Notes under the pieces: model-generated
Databases searched by the model: none
Seen by the model: the letters and a program-made list of their open reading frames with translations, nothing else
What the model was told of the DNA's origin: nothing
Made by a program: the position numbers and the translations under genes
Source: Dromaius novaehollandiae
Taxonomy: Eukaryota; Chordata; Aves; Casuariiformes; Dromaiidae
Reading direction: 5' to 3'
DNA: 64,000 nt
NCBI RefSeq assembly: GCF_036370855.1
Contig: NC_088099.1
Location: 29,966,501-30,030,500 of the forward strand
Part shown: piece by piece, positions 35,402 through 48,831 of the stretch
How positions within the stretch are numbered: position 1 is the stretch's first letter
Layout: every line of letters begins with the position of its first letter

Positions 35402-35455
35402 AGCCTGAAGAAAAAGAAGAATGCCATAAGCCTGAAGAAAAAGAAGAATGCCATA
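35402..35455 (+). repeat. 27-bp unit in perfect tandem, two copies
   Basis: The unit begins agcctgaagaaaaag and ends gaatgccata, at 35402-35428 and again at 35429-35455 with no differences. It lies between the two copies of the 173-bp duplication. Confidence 0.95.
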
Positions 35456-36075
35456 ACTTATGCTTCAGAACTATTTCTAAGAAATTGATTCAAGCATGGG
35501 GTTACTGGACTGGGAGCACTGGGACTCAATCTATTCATGGGATAATAGTACATCAATGGATATTGTAAGATACAGATTAAAGAAAGTGTAACTCAAAATT
35601 AGGAGACATTGAGTGCATCATTATATCTATATGTATTAATTTGTCAGGTGTTTCCAGTGAAAATATGAAAGGAAGAATATGAGAATATGAGAATGAAAAT
35701 AACATTTTTGACAGCTGAGCCACAAGCAGATCATAGTAAGTGTGGCCTGGGAAGAATCATTTCTGAGAGAAAACAGATGCTGGAGGATTCTTTGACTAAT
35801 AGTGACCAAAATGATATCAGTTACCTTCTTTCTGAAGTTTGAAACATGTTTTATGCAGCTTATTAGCACAAGTATTATCTGAGCTTTCTAGCCTCTTCTC
35901 TCTAGACAATGAAAGGAAAATATTAAAAAGCTGGGGAGCTGGTGCAAACTTCTAGATAGTTTGAGTACAAGCAGATATTTTATCTATTTCACATCATCTC
36001 ATTGTTCATTAACAATAGAAGTGAAACCTGTTTGCAACTCTGATCTAAATCTGTGTGTTTATGTTTAAATCTGTC

Positions 36076-36248
36076 CTTTTTTCATTTTTGAGAGAAAAGG
36101 AAAGGATAGTCCTTTGTGAAACACCTGGGGTTGGTAAAACACCTGAAAGCATTAGACATTTTGAAGTACATATATAGATATATTCCTCTAAACAGCCTTG
36201 GAAAACAGTTCAGAACAAAACATCCTGCTGTACTTCTGTGCCTGGCGC
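36076..36248 (+). repeat. Perfect direct duplication, copy B (173 bp)
   Basis: This is identical to 34731-34903. The junction on the right is cctggcgc/aaaatttggg here against cctggcgc/ccacagtaag in copy A. Confidence 0.95.
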
Positions 36249-39109
36249 AAAATTTGGGAAACATGAATTTGCAATGGAATTGGGAAGAACAAAATGGGGC
36301 TGCTTGGCACAATAAAAATATATAACATTCTAGGCAGAGCAAGGAGTATATAAAACCGTTAGAAAAGAGCCCAGAGGCTGAGGGTTCATGGAGAGGTAAA
36401 AGCATTCCTGAAGCTTCATGTAGGTGCATTAAACTGAAAGAACATTTCAAGGGTGGTGTAGTGATGGGCAGGTAAGGCAACCAAAAACAGGCTGAAAGTG
36501 CAGTGATGGGCTTTCAACCAGTTGTGGAATGGGACTGTGTTTGAGAAGGGGGGAAGGGCTGGTGAGCACATCTGGAGAGCAAAGCAGAGAACTTGCTTCA
36601 GCAACAGGAACAGAAAAAATTACAGGTGGTCAAAGAAGAGCGTAGGAAACATTACTATGTGAGAAAGGTGTCATAACCTATGGTTGTCACGGTCACATGA
36701 ACCCCAGTTCATTTCTCCTACTGAACATGTAACGCTAAATCTTCTGTTTAAGCCTAATTCGGTTTGCATATAGTTATGGCATATCTAGGGGAAGCTGCAG
36801 AAAGTGGTATCTTTTAGGGTTAATATTGCTGTTCCTTCAGGGTCAGACAATTCTTTTGTTCTGTTGATTGTCAGGTCTCCACTATGTGGGGCTGCCTTGT
36901 TTGCCCAGGGAGAGTATTGCACTGCTTTCACATATAAATAGATAAAACGGTGCACTTCTATGTCCAAAAAAGATCTGTCATCAGCTGGGTAAGTAACAAC
37001 TGAGACAACTTTTCTAGATTGTGTATGTTAGCCATTTCCAGTGAGAGGGCCATTCACATGAAACAACCGTCATTAGTTTACGCCAAGCTACAGCTTTGCA
37101 TAGCGAATGCTTTCATTGCTAGGCATGCTTGCTGCATCGTCTGCTAGTGAAGTAATTAACAAAGCACCTTGGCACTTTAATGTCTCTCAAAGCTCATTTC
37201 ATGGCACAACTATTTGACAGCTGTCTGAATTACAACAATGTGTGTTAATATTATGTTTTCTTAATACTGGAATTAAAGTTTGTCTTCCAGACCAAAATTA
37301 CTGTCTCAGTGTGCACTTCATAACACTAATTTTGGCATCAGTAGCCTGATAAATTGCTCAAAGCAATTTACAACCAGTCAGAGCAGATATGATTTTCTTC
37401 ACTTTGGATGAATATCAAAAGTGTTTAGAGCCCCATCCAAATGCTTCATCTTGCCAGATATTACTTGATAACACAATGTCATTTTGTAGTAACAGACCAT
37501 AATTTTGTTCATATTCCAAACATTGCCCTTTATAGGATATAGAAGTGATGCTTGAACAATAAAGTGTTCACAGCTTCACAACTTGCAATCTAAAATAGTA
37601 CCATAAACTCAGATCATACAGAAAACCCTAATGAAGGGTTATTTAATGAATAATTTCAGAAAATATGGTGTGATCTTCTGGTTTTAGATCCAATTTGTAG
37701 CTTATATAAGTTCTGATGAGTCAGTCAGAGAGACTGAGAAGTAGCTGAGGCAACTGGACAAAACTTTCAGGTTCCAGATTTTGATATCAACCAGTGATAA
37801 TTCACAAAGAAAAGATTATCTGCAAGTACTGTTAAAACTAGGTGTCTGAACTGAATAAACAGAACTAAAGGTCATTAAAAATATAAATATAAAGGTCAGT
37901 AGTCAGTTATATAGCCTAGGCTTGACAAATATGAATTCCCTGACATCCTACCAGGTGCACTTCAATTTTGATCCTGTGTGATAACAAAAATACCATATTT
38001 TTTTGTAGGGATCAAAATGGAAATGCTCTTGAAACTCATTCAAATCTTTGACATTATTAAACCATGCAATATAGTACACAGTTTCTTTATCATTTTCTCT
38101 GCCTTTTATTTTTCTTCTTCCTTTCTCTCCCTGTTTTCTCTTTTAGTTTTGACTCATGTTGCAGATACCTGCCAGATCCCTGAAAGCTTGTGTTGATGAC
38201 AAGAGAATGTCTATAAAGGCAATTTTTTGAGAACTCTAAATATAGATGACAAGATTTTATAGTATTTGACCATCTGAATTCTCAGAGATTTGAAAGGGAC
38301 TGGCCTTCCATGGAGAAAAAATGTAAAGGCAACTGAGTCATACTTGCAATGATGCTGATGTATTTTAAGCATCCGTTCTTCCTTTTGTCAGTCTTTTATG
38401 TAAGACATTGTGTCTCATTTATTTCATTTTCTACATATGGGAGAAAATGATAGGTCAGTCTCTTGAATACTTCTCTGTTGTGTTGGCTGGCCAAAGTTTA
38501 CTTTGTAATAACTACCATTCAAAATATAATTATCTTTAATTTCGTTTAGGATCAAAGGTGATCATTGGTTATTTAGGAAAGAATCGGGGGATATGTTTAG
38601 GGCTTGCTTTCTGTTTTTAATGTATAGCAATTACAAAAAATGGAGGGGTGAAATGTCATGTGACTGTGATAGCTTAGAATATCGCAGTATCATAAAATAA
38701 TTGCCATTCTAAGAGAGTCATTCTCTACTGTTATTACATTTTAGTGTCTTAGCTTCAGCAGTTTTTAATGCAGGAAACTTACAGAATAACTTAAATATTA
38801 AATATGTGGCATATATGTGGCATTTGTTAATGCAAGTTGACTGTTAATCATGGCTAATTCTGTGCCTAAATGGACTGGAATGTCTTGCCAAGACCTGTTT
38901 GAGACATACGCAAAATGAACATGCAAGTATCTTCATACCTGTGTTACCTCATGGCACTCTCTTTTATACTTAGTTTTACCTTGCCTCTACTGGTGACTAC
39001 ATATCTGCTCTATAGATCCAGGAGTTTACTTTCAAAGAACAGGAAAATAGCTGAAGGAAATAATACGTACAATTACTCATATTACAGCAACACAAAAAGG
39101 TCAGAGTTC
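36249..39109. other. Non-coding stretch
   Basis: I see no gene. It contains an 11-bp tandem (atatgtggcat) near 38800-38822. The 132-codon minus-strand frame at 36082-36480 runs through the duplicated segment and is chance. Confidence 0.55.
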
Positions 39110-39340
39110 TTTTGCAATAGGTGCTTTATATCCATGAGGGTAGAAAGAGACTCTGCCTCAAACAGCTTCCTGTCTAAATAAGCACAAGTGGGAGAAATGA
39201 ACTATTACTGTCCTCTCTGATAAGAAGTGAATAAAAGAGTAATTGACTGAGTAGCCTTAGGTCATGCAGGACGCTGACAGCAGTGCTGCTGATTGAACAT
39301 AAGTATGCTCAGTTCCAGTGCAGTGCTTCAACAAAAAATA
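39110..39340 (+). mobile_element. MIR-like SINE remnant
   Basis: The words run in the right order: agactctgcctcaaacagcttcctgtctaaataa, then an agtaattgactgag segment, ccttaggtcatgcagg, and gctgattgaacataag...cagttccagtgcagtgcttcaac. These parallel the MIR-type SINE of sauropsids (agagcttacaatctaaata, gacttgcccaaggtcacacag, ggaattgaacccaggtctcc, agtccagtgc). It is heavily diverged and has no function on its own. Confidence 0.5.
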
Positions 39341-41059
39341 AGTCCTTATTTGTTAGACATCTGAGAACATCCTGCAATATATTTTGACATTCCCTTTCCC
39401 AAAAAACATTCTCCTCGTACTAATCTTAATTTTAGCTTTTTTTTAAAAGACCCATAAAGCTTTGAACTTGTATTAAATTCTTGGAGGAAAGACTGAGAAG
39501 TAGTTGAAGGTGGTATATACAATAACTAAAATACTCTTGGGAGTCAGTTCAGTTTTATTGCATTTAGTCTGCTCAGCCAAGTAATATATATCTAGTTCTA
39601 GGTACTTGCTTTTTGTCTCAGTTTGTACAGTGTTGGGAGGAAATTGGCACCACAGATATTCTTTACAAGAAGGAATGATGTATGTCCCTACATAAAACAA
39701 TTTTGAACAGCTCACAGGAGTTGAGAAAATGCTAGTTAATTTTCCTTTTGATTTTCTGCAGTGCTGAGGAGTATTTCCCAGGCTATTTGTTGGCTGACCT
39801 TGCAACCCGGAACATCATGGTCTGGTGTTCTTTCTTGCGGACCAGTTGACAGCCTAAGTTTGGCTGTGTTATAAATGTGTGAACACCATCTGTGTGTGTG
39901 TGTGCGCACTTGCACATCTCTCTCATCATTTCCCCCCAACATAAAGCCCTAAATCCCTTGGTTATTCCTGCTGTGGTTTGCTGAGGGCTTGATACCTAAA
40001 GCGAGATGTTAAAGAGAAGGGAATAACTTTGTCTTGTCCCTGATTCAGTCTGAAGAGAGCTGTCAACACACAATTCAGCAGGCACTTGGCTGCAGGGAAG
40101 GGATCCAGGGAAGAGAAGCCACAGTCTGCCCCGGTATATCACCTCACTTACACATCTTTTCCTTCTGAAATGGAGTATCCCGTTTAATCTAACACTTTTA
40201 CAGAATTAAAAGAAGAAGATGTAGTTTTTCTGCTACCAGACTTGGTAGAAAAGAAGTAAGAACTTTCATCAGGTTGTCATGGGGAATTTCACAGCCAAAA
40301 CAACCTCAGCACGGAGCATCGCCTGCTTTGCTGTTAGCCAGGAGCGCAGGCTATCGCAGTCATATAACATTTGTGTCTGTTATGCAAATTCTGAAAGAAC
40401 TAAATTGACAACTACAACTTTACATACATTTTGCCACCTGTCTGATGCTGGGCTTCAGTCCAGGGGGAATTTATTGGTGGATCTTGTAAGCAGGAATGAC
40501 TTAAGCAATTCTGTTTCCTCAAAAGGAGAGGCTCATGCCAGCCCCATCTTTGGCCTCAGCACTGGCTGGGTAACGAGCATTTGTTAACTTATGACTGTGC
40601 ATAAAATGAATGCACTCTTCTGCCTGGTTTTATTTGGGTCCTTCTGATATGCTGATCATTGTGTTATCTAATCACTTAATAATTTATGACAGAATTAATA
40701 ACATCTACCATACTAGTACTAGCTGAAGGGCTGTGGATCTGCCTTATATATAAAATGGGAAGTAATGCAGGTCAATCTCTGTTAGTTACTGGATTGTAGT
40801 GATTTGTATATTTTCTTGGATATATGTAAAAATAAGACCGCCCTTAGGAAAGCAAGCATATTTTAAAATATTGTCTAAATCCACTCATAAATGCTGAAAT
40901 CTTGGTCCTGATGAATTATCTCTGAATTTTTACATGATGAAAACAAGCTGTCTTAACAGTTTTGAGGAAACATTATTGTACCACTGTATAAACCGACATT
41001 AGGCTTGGATCGTGAATACTTTAAACAGTTCTGGTTCCTCCCTCTCAAATAGGGTATAG
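39341..41059. other. Non-coding stretch
   Basis: No gene is supported. A short (TG)n lies at 39891-39906. The 102-codon plus frame at 40279-40587 has no splice or family support. Confidence 0.55.
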
Positions 41060-41590
41060 TACAACTTAAAAAATTAGAGAGATGAATAGCAAAGATAATC
41101 ACGAGTATGGAACAATTTCCATACTATGAAAAAGTAAGTATACTAACACTGTTTATCATGGAGAAAAGCCGACTAAAGGGCAACAGGATAGAAGTCCATA
41201 AAGCCTGATGCAGAGGCTGAATACAAAAGACTCTTCATAGTCTTTTCCAGTATAAAACACAGAACACATCAAGTGGAATTAGAAGGTGTCAGGTTCAAAA
41301 CCACAAGAGGCACTTCTGCATGTAATATGTAGTTCAACCAGAAACTTATCACCACAAGTTTTTATGGGTTCATGAAGCAGCTAGAAATATTCATGAAAGA
41401 AAATCCCAGGAGGGCTGCTAAACAGAAGGTTCCTACCTTCGCCTCAAAAGGTCCCTGAGCCACATACTGCAGGAAGCAGGGGCAGTGTCATGAGTAAATA
41501 TTGTTTGCTTTGTTCTTCCACTCTTCTTTAGGGATTGGTACTGGCTAGTGGCAGAGATGGTGGTACGGCAGGGATCCAGCAAGGTACAGC
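41060..41590 (+). mobile_element. Ancient CR1-family LINE 3' fragment
   Basis: The order and spacing of words match the sauropsid CR1 end of RT plus 3' UTR. They include gagtatggaacaatttccatac, atggagaaaagccgactaaaggg, aacaggatagaagtccataaa, gaacacatcaagtggaattag, ggtgtcaggttcaaaacc, tatgggttcatgaagcagct and ctggctagtggcagag. These parallel the 'atggaacggcttccata', 'gaagagaagactaaggggg', 'gatatgatagaggtctataaa' and 'actggccactgg' landmarks. It is plus strand, diverged and non-coding. It belongs to a different CR1 type from the one at 57.6 kb. Confidence 0.7.
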
Positions 41591-44500
41591 TGTTTTGTCT
41601 GTTGTTTTGTCCCATAATCAATGTCACTGCTACAGTTGAGAATTTTACTGTGTTTCTGAGGTGAAAAGTCCTATCTGGATGCAAATTTCACTTTCTGAAG
41701 AAATTTCCTTCATTAAGAATAAGACATTTCTATAGCTAATTAGAACATAGATAACTATTGTATGATTGGAAAATAATGACAAACCTTTGAAGGCTAATAC
41801 TGAACTGTACAGGCAGCCTTTCCAACACGCCCTTTCAAACCCTTTTATGGTCATACACAACTGAAGTATCAACATTCAGAGTTGTCTGTGTTCCAAGACT
41901 GGATCTGCCAAGGCACCTGGTTAAGTTAGGCAACCAACTCTTGCTGAAGTTCAGTAGAAGTTGGCATCTCCTTTGTTCAACCTTCTGTAAATCCAGCCCT
42001 GAATGCCTGTGTATGGTGCTTTCTCTGCAAATTAGAGTCATACTATTTCGGGCACCTGTAAGAAAACTTGGTCTGATATTTTAACAAGACAAAGATTAAC
42101 ATTCGTCTGACACACACGTCCTGGAATAATGAATGTCTTTTTCTCACAGAGATAAAGATCTGAACTTTCTCCTCCTGTTTGGATTTGCTGTTCACCTTTC
42201 CTTTGATTTTTTTATGTTCTGAAAAAATATTCCAGAAACATTTTTCTCTCTAATGACTAGCTAAGTATAGAGGAAAGACTAAATCTTAAATCAGTCCTGC
42301 AAAAAATCCAAGCTATCTCTCTGAATATGTTTCTGGATTAAATAGCTTTTTTTCTCCAATTCATTTTCTCCCAGTCCTGCAAAGTCTTTTATAGTAATTC
42401 TAGAGGTACAGCAGCATGATATGCCTTCAGATCACTAATTTTCTACACAGTGAAAAATTGTCAGGGATTTAATGCTGGCAATATCTTTGGAGACCAATTC
42501 AGATATAAAATAAAAAGAATCCTGGTTTACAATTGATTTTACTGAAGTAGCCATTTCCTAGGCATCATTATTGTATACAGTGGGAAATAGGGATAGCTAT
42601 TTCCTTAGAATAAAACTATTTGTGAGGCCTGTCATAAAAGGCTAAGAGAATACCTTCTCTGCTTCACATCCCTTTTAACTACTGCCATAAAAGTTAAGGA
42701 ATTGCAATAAAACTTGGGAAACTGCTTTCACTGTGTGAGCTCTGTTTGACAGTACTTGGGAGATTATCTTGTGCTCAAGATCAATTGGAATATTTCCACA
42801 TAAGAAATGCTTTAAAATTGTATTTCTTTTCTGGCCTTTTTTTTTGGCTTAAAAGTACAGATCTCTCTCAATCTGTCTCTCTTGCTCTCTCTCTCTCTCT
42901 CTCTTTTTTTTTTTAACAGAAAGATCTTTAAACAGTTCGCTGCCTCCTTGGCATTTCTTCATTCCGCTTTTCATTTCATGTGAAGTCTTCTGGGCTCTGA
43001 CCAGTTCAAAAAGCAACTTTGTAGTTTTCTATGGTAAATGACTGACAGTATTGGAAACTATGCTCTTTGTCTGACAGAAAACCACATTCATACAGCTAAG
43101 CATTTGGACTGGATTTTTAATTTAACTCTACCAACTTCTTTTTCACCTTCTCTCAACATTGTCTGCATTGTATTTCCTACCATGGCGATGTATCTTCTGT
43201 TTCTGAAGTAACCAAAGTTTCATCTGTGATCCTAACGCGGCTTTGGTGCACAATTTGGGATCTAAGAGAGGTATGCTTTGTACATGTGCTGTTGCATATG
43301 GTAACTGGAAACAGTCATACCAAAGATAGTTAAAAGGTGGTCCATTCCAGTAAAAATGGAGCTTGTTACTATTTGATAGCTGGTAGGTGGCCAATAAGGT
43401 GTCGATCTATTTACTAATGAAAAAAAAAATCTACTAGTAAAATTATCGGGTTTGTTGAAACTCTAAACAAAGAGGCCAAAGGATGAATTCAGCTGGCGCT
43501 TCAATAACTGTCTTATGTTAGTCCCTCTGTGCCAAAACTGTGGCCTATTCATCAAACAGTCTGGTAAATTTTTGCTATGCTCTAAATACCTTTGGAGGGT
43601 CTCACTAAGCAGAATACCTGGGCTGTGGAATAGGCCTCATTAGTGCTTGAAATTACACATGCGCTTAAGTGCTGCCAGTTCAAAAGCAGTGCGATTCAGC
43701 TGTTGGCTTGGTGGAATAGATCAAGGCTGTGGGATGTTTCTATGTGGCTGGCCACTTCTTCCTTGGATGAGGTGGGCACTAGCTGTTTGGGCAGCATGTT
43801 TTGCTCTGCCGGTCAGACACCTCCACCAGCCGGGGCTAGAATCTGACCTGCTGCATCTCTCTCCGTAGGAATAGAGGGCAGAAAGTGGGTGACGTGTCCT
43901 TCACATATGCTCAGACTGGCACTGACTGCCAGGAGGCACCACTGAGACATTGCAGATTGTGAGGAGGTCTGCTATCCAGGATCTAGCCCCAGTGATCACC
44001 AATTTTGGGCCACCCAGGTCTAAATAAGAAATGTTGATGCTTATGAAGTAAAGATGACAGTTCTTGGCTCCATGTGAAAGGTACTGGCAACCTGTAACCT
44101 TTTGTAAGTGATTGATTCACTTTAATAATTGGAGAATGTGAAAAGGCAGAAATCTTTTAAATTAACAGAAGTGATGAAATATTTGTGTATATATAAAAGA
44201 GTATCAATTTAGTATCTTGCACAGACAGCATGCAATATTTTCATTCCAATGTGAGAATATATGGCATTTGAAAGAAATTATTATCTCTTACCCATATGTC
44301 TCTTTTCTGCAGCATTCATTTTTGAAATATGTAGGCATTAGAACCTTAAACACTGTATTATATACATTTGTATAAGTTTTATCTGTGCATCTTGCAAGTG
44401 GGTGTATAAATATCTGCTGAATGTTATCAGTTACAGGTCGTATCTTATTTTGAAACCGGAAGTACTCTAATACTGCATTAGAAGTTTCAAGTTCAAATAT

Positions 44501-45155
44501 ATATTTCACAGAATATGATTCTAAGATGCCACAAAACCTGTTATAATCCCAGCCTTACTTTGCTTCTATATATGCTTGCCTGAACACAATCTGTAGACTA
44601 CAAATCTCATATCCACTCATATCAGATACATTTCTAATGTAGACTACAGAATGCCTACACAGTGCCCTTCAGTATGTATAGCTCATGTATGTCAAAAGAT
44701 GCCATAAATATTTTGTTTCTGCCCATCCATCAGTGAATTAGAGATCTGATCATCCTCCATTGTACCTTTCCTTTATAGTCAAAGAATGACTTCTTCCATT
44801 ATACTTGTACTTGTCTGTACTTGATGATATAAAAAATGATTCTCTACTACACTATAATTAAACAGAAAGCCCAATTTATCATGACATGCCTTTTAAATAC
44901 AAATGATAACTCTTCTCAGGCTGTGGAATCCTGTGGTCTGGTTGAGATGTGCTGGTCTGTGCTGTGGGGAGTCGAGGGGCAAGAGGTTAAAATCTGGGAC
45001 TGTGATTTAGAGCAGTCTCACTCACAGCCTTCCTAAGAAAACAGGAGCAGCCCGAAGGGAACACTGGAGGCCATGGAACTGGGTCCCCCATTCTGCTGTA
45101 TTAGCATGATATATTTTTCTCTTTACATGTAAGCCTAATAGGAAGGACTCACACA
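41591..45155. other. Non-coding stretch
   Basis: No gene is recognised. A (CT)n/T run lies at 42885-42914. The segment 43640-43870 is GC-richer and holds overlapping chance frames (67 and 73 codons). Confidence 0.55.
42885..42914. repeat. (CT)n microsatellite and T run
   Basis: About ten CT units are followed by ten T bases and AACAG. It resembles a polypyrimidine tract and acceptor, but no open frame of interest follows. Confidence 0.85.
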
Positions 45156-45247
45156 AGTGTAACAGTTTTTTTTTAATTCTACACATAGTTCTAGTAAGAT
45201 ACTTTACATAATAACGAAGAAAAATATTTACTAACAGGTGAATAGGC
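45156..45247 (+). repeat. Diverged direct repeat, copy 1
   Basis: This segment, from agtgtaacag to the aacaggtgaatagg end, aligns along its whole length with 46064-46158. The cores tagtaagatactt, gaaaaatatttactaacagg and tgaa-agg are retained, with scattered substitutions and small gaps (by eye, about four fifths identical). It is not a family I recognise. Confidence 0.75.
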
Positions 45248-46063
45248 AAAGGCTCGCTGCTTTTATATGCAGCTGCTCTTGCGGGCCTTCTGGACACAGT
45301 ACAGAGTGAAGATGATTAAAGGGCTCACAGGCTACTTATAAGGATATTACCCTGTTTTTGTACACTGCCTATTGTAGAGTTCACACACCTCAGAATGTGT
45401 TATTGGTAAATTACTTATTGATTCTGAATACGGGATGTCAACAAATATGCGAGTCTGCTTTTATTTATGGGGTTGTTTTTGAAAGAACAGTGCAATTTAT
45501 GTATCTATTTGTTCATGTCAGTGGAGGAAATTTACAGTTCTGTATTCCTCTCTGTAATGGCTTAAAATTCACAAATCTGTGTTTCAAATTTTTTTATTTA
45601 CAGAAGTTGCATTTCTTTATGCACTGTTTTTCGCTTCAGCTGACTGGATATTAATGCAGAAAATGTCCCTATCCACCCCTTCTTTCTGATCTCCCAAGTA
45701 GCACGAAGTAGTACATTTGTTTTCTAAACAGTTTACTACAAGAACTGCAGAAACTACAGTAGATCTCAGAAGGTTTACGGGAACAATAGTGATAGCATTT
45801 TGTAGATTGAGCCTATTTATTCAAAGGGGAGAGTAGACATTAGAGGCAGCCTGAGTTGGAGAGGATGCTGGAAAGCCCACAGATTTTTGAGAGTCACCAC
45901 TTCCCACTTTCCTATTCTGTTATTGAAACTGGTCTCTATCTCTGGCTTCCCGCTTGTCCTTTGCTCTCCAGAGGTGCTTGTGTTTCCTCTCACAGCTCAG
46001 GCTGCACTCCTGGACTGAAGGGTTTGATAGGAGAAGGAATGACAGAGGACCAAAACTGGAAGG

Positions 46064-46158
46064 AGTGTAACAGGTTTTTTTGACTGTACGCATAGTTATA
46101 GTAAGATACTTAACATAACTAAATAACCAAGAAAAATATTTACTAACAGGTGAACAGG
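46064..46158 (+). repeat. Diverged direct repeat, copy 2
   Basis: This partner of 45156-45247 lies about 908 bases away. It is followed at once by a 10-base tandem (gggatgaaga twice), so the right edge is a slippage site. Either the ~0.9-kb interval was duplicated in part long ago, or both copies come from an unrecognised dispersed repeat. Confidence 0.75.
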
Positions 46159-48831
46159 GATGAAGAGGGATGAAGAGACAATAAGGAACTTAAGAGACAT
46201 TTTAAAAGATTTCTTCCCCTGCTGCCCTTGCACACACCTTTCCGTTACAAAAACTTGTCACTTCTCTCCCATTTAGTTTTCCTGGGATAGAACATCCCTA
46301 TTCTGGCTGATATTCAGCCCTGTTCTATAGTCTCACTGATGTCACTGATGTTTACCAAACAGCAGAAGAAATTTCTTCCCAAACTTAAGTTCCCTCTGCT
46401 AAGCATGTGGCTGTAACTGTGCTTTATATGAGTGGGTATCAGTAACTTGTCTGATTGTTATAATTGCCCAGAGCCCTGCTTTGCCTTTCCTGGTAAGCCA
46501 GTTCATACAGCTCCTTTGCTGTTTTCCCCAAATTCCATAGTTGCCTGCAGGTCCTAGGCATAATTTTGGATGGCAGGTTACAATGTGCCTTTCTGCATAG
46601 ACTGTGGTAGGATGAAACTTTAGGCTTCTCTTGACAGATAACTACCTCCTTTTACAAGTAGCGTGACCATTTCAGTGTCATATTCAACTTGCTCTTCACC
46701 ATGTTTGCAAGACAGTCTATAAGCTGGCTTCAACAGCTGTCAGTTGGGCACCTCTTTTTCTTGAAAAATGGCCAAGTTTTTGACTGGCATTATTACATTG
46801 GGAAGATCTGAATGATATTTAACTCTACTGTGAATATGCAGAGCTAGAGACAAAAGATAGAGCATTTTGACCATTTTTCATTGTCTTGATTTTCACCCCT
46901 TCTAGAAGAAAATTAAATGAAAATCAGTGAACTTCCTTTGGAGGTTGTAAGGTGCTCATATTCTAGAAAGATGAGAAGTTATAAGTAACCAGATAACATA
47001 AAATATATATACCTACAAACATTTCAGGAAAGTTTTCTAAAGTAATATTAACAGCACTATTTTAAATATTAATGAACTGTTGAAGATAGTTTTTTGTCAT
47101 GTGAACTTACATATTGCTACCTTTGTATTGATCTTAACTGATCCCCTCAGAAGAGTTACAGTTGCTAATTATGTATTCATAGTACGTGAACTAGTATGTG
47201 AACTGCTTTATTAGCAAATACTTTATGGTTCATTTTAACTGTGAAAGGGCAGTTGCAGTGCATTTTCTTTTCCTTTCTGGTTTTATCCCTTTTTTTCAGT
47301 AACACCAATATGGAAATTTCATCACATCAGACTTCTGAGGAGCTCTAATTCTTGTGTCCCACTTTGCCTTCACTCTGTTAGCCAGCAAATGTGATCCAGA
47401 GGACATACTGGTAATCCTTGGTTGCAAAGCTAGTCTGCATGGTACTGCTAAGCTACAGATGTCTAAGCATGAAACTCTGAGAGGTTTTGAAGTTATTTTG
47501 TTGTCAGAGTTGTTGATGAATACTGATTTCTGCAAGCAAAGTTAGTGGTGGCAGGACAGAAGCACCAACCGACATGCAGCTCATGAAATCATGTGTACCT
47601 TACTATACCCTGAGTGTCTCTCTCTTTCTGCACTGTTACGGTAGAAGTTAGGTTCTTGTCCTTGTATGAATAGAAGCTCCCCAACAGCTTGGGAAGGGCA
47701 CAGCAGCAGAGGCACTGGGAAGGGAGCACACCAAACTGCTCACCAAGAACGTGTGCACAGGAGGGTGTCTGCTGTTTGCTTCTCCCTGAATCATGCAAAA
47801 TTCAGCAGTCAGAAGTGAGCCAGAGGCCGTAGCTTGGAGCTGTCTGTTGTGGGTTGTTTTTTTCAGTGTTGGGGGGAGGGGGGGAATGACAGGCATTTTC
47901 TGGCTTTGCAGCTTATGTAAACAAGGTTGTTGTAAGGGGAGGATGTTTACCAGACGTAACCCAGAGGACCAGCATTCATCTCTTTTCCAGGGCGGGTGGA
48001 TGGAAGTACACTTTTGCTGCTTTCCCTTGCTTGGGCTGAGCAGACTTGTTGTCCTTGCCACGTGTGCAATGCTAAATGGAATCCGTGTTTGCTGGTGAAA
48101 GGTGATGTTTTATGCTGGGCAATTTCTCTCTCTTTTCTGCCTACTTCTTGTCTTATTTTGTCTGATTTCCCTTAAAGCAAGAAAAAAAAATCTGGAACAT
48201 TTATCTGGTGGTGATTTTTTTTGCTTTCATTGTTTAGAAGAACAGGCTCACTAGCATAGATGTGCAATATGTACCTCTTGTAGACAGAAATGCATCGTCC
48301 ACATTTCAGTTCATTTTCTCCAGCAAGGAGATTTTTAAAGATCTAAGGAGTTGAAAAGAGCACAGCAGACAAAGCAAGGGATTGTCTTATCAGTACCTTT
48401 CATAGTAGACACGTGCCTTTTTTTTGAGCAGTAAGAAATTTGTTTTCAAAAGACATTGTCAAGCTCACCGAGATTCATTGACTCCTGGTAGCAATGTAAG
48501 CTTGAGAAAGTAGTGACAGGCTTTCTTCCAGGACACTGCATATCATACAAAATAAGTTTCCTTCAGCTAGAACAATGTTTGAGTTACGGTAACACAATGA
48601 AAATCAACAGCAATTTAGATCAGCCAAGCTCAAAATAGGCAGCAGTATGCAACGTTTCTGATCGGTCATGTACAGCTCCTTTCATCTTTGCTGGTGATGC
48701 TTTCAATGAGCAGAGTCTGCTGGGGAGATCCTGCAGCCAAGCATCCCTGGCTCCCTCTCCTACCTGTCTTCCCAGGATTTACAGAGAGAGCTCAAAGCTG
48801 CAGCAATACTGAGGGATTAATTTTTTTCCAG
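46159..48831. other. Non-coding stretch
   Basis: I see no gene. A G-rich patch (ggggggaggggggg) lies near 47870-47885. The 137- and 101-codon overlapping opposite-strand frames at 47648-48098 lie in locally GC-rich sequence and mirror each other, as chance frames do. Confidence 0.5.

Noticed and set aside
36082..36480. 132-codon minus-strand frame
   Set aside because: It crosses the edge of the 173-bp duplicated block. Cys/Phe-rich AT-driven composition and no supporting signals.
47648..48098. Overlapping opposite-strand open frames of 137 and 101 codons
   Set aside because: They mirror each other in a locally GC-rich patch and have no splice sites, domain pattern or family resemblance.
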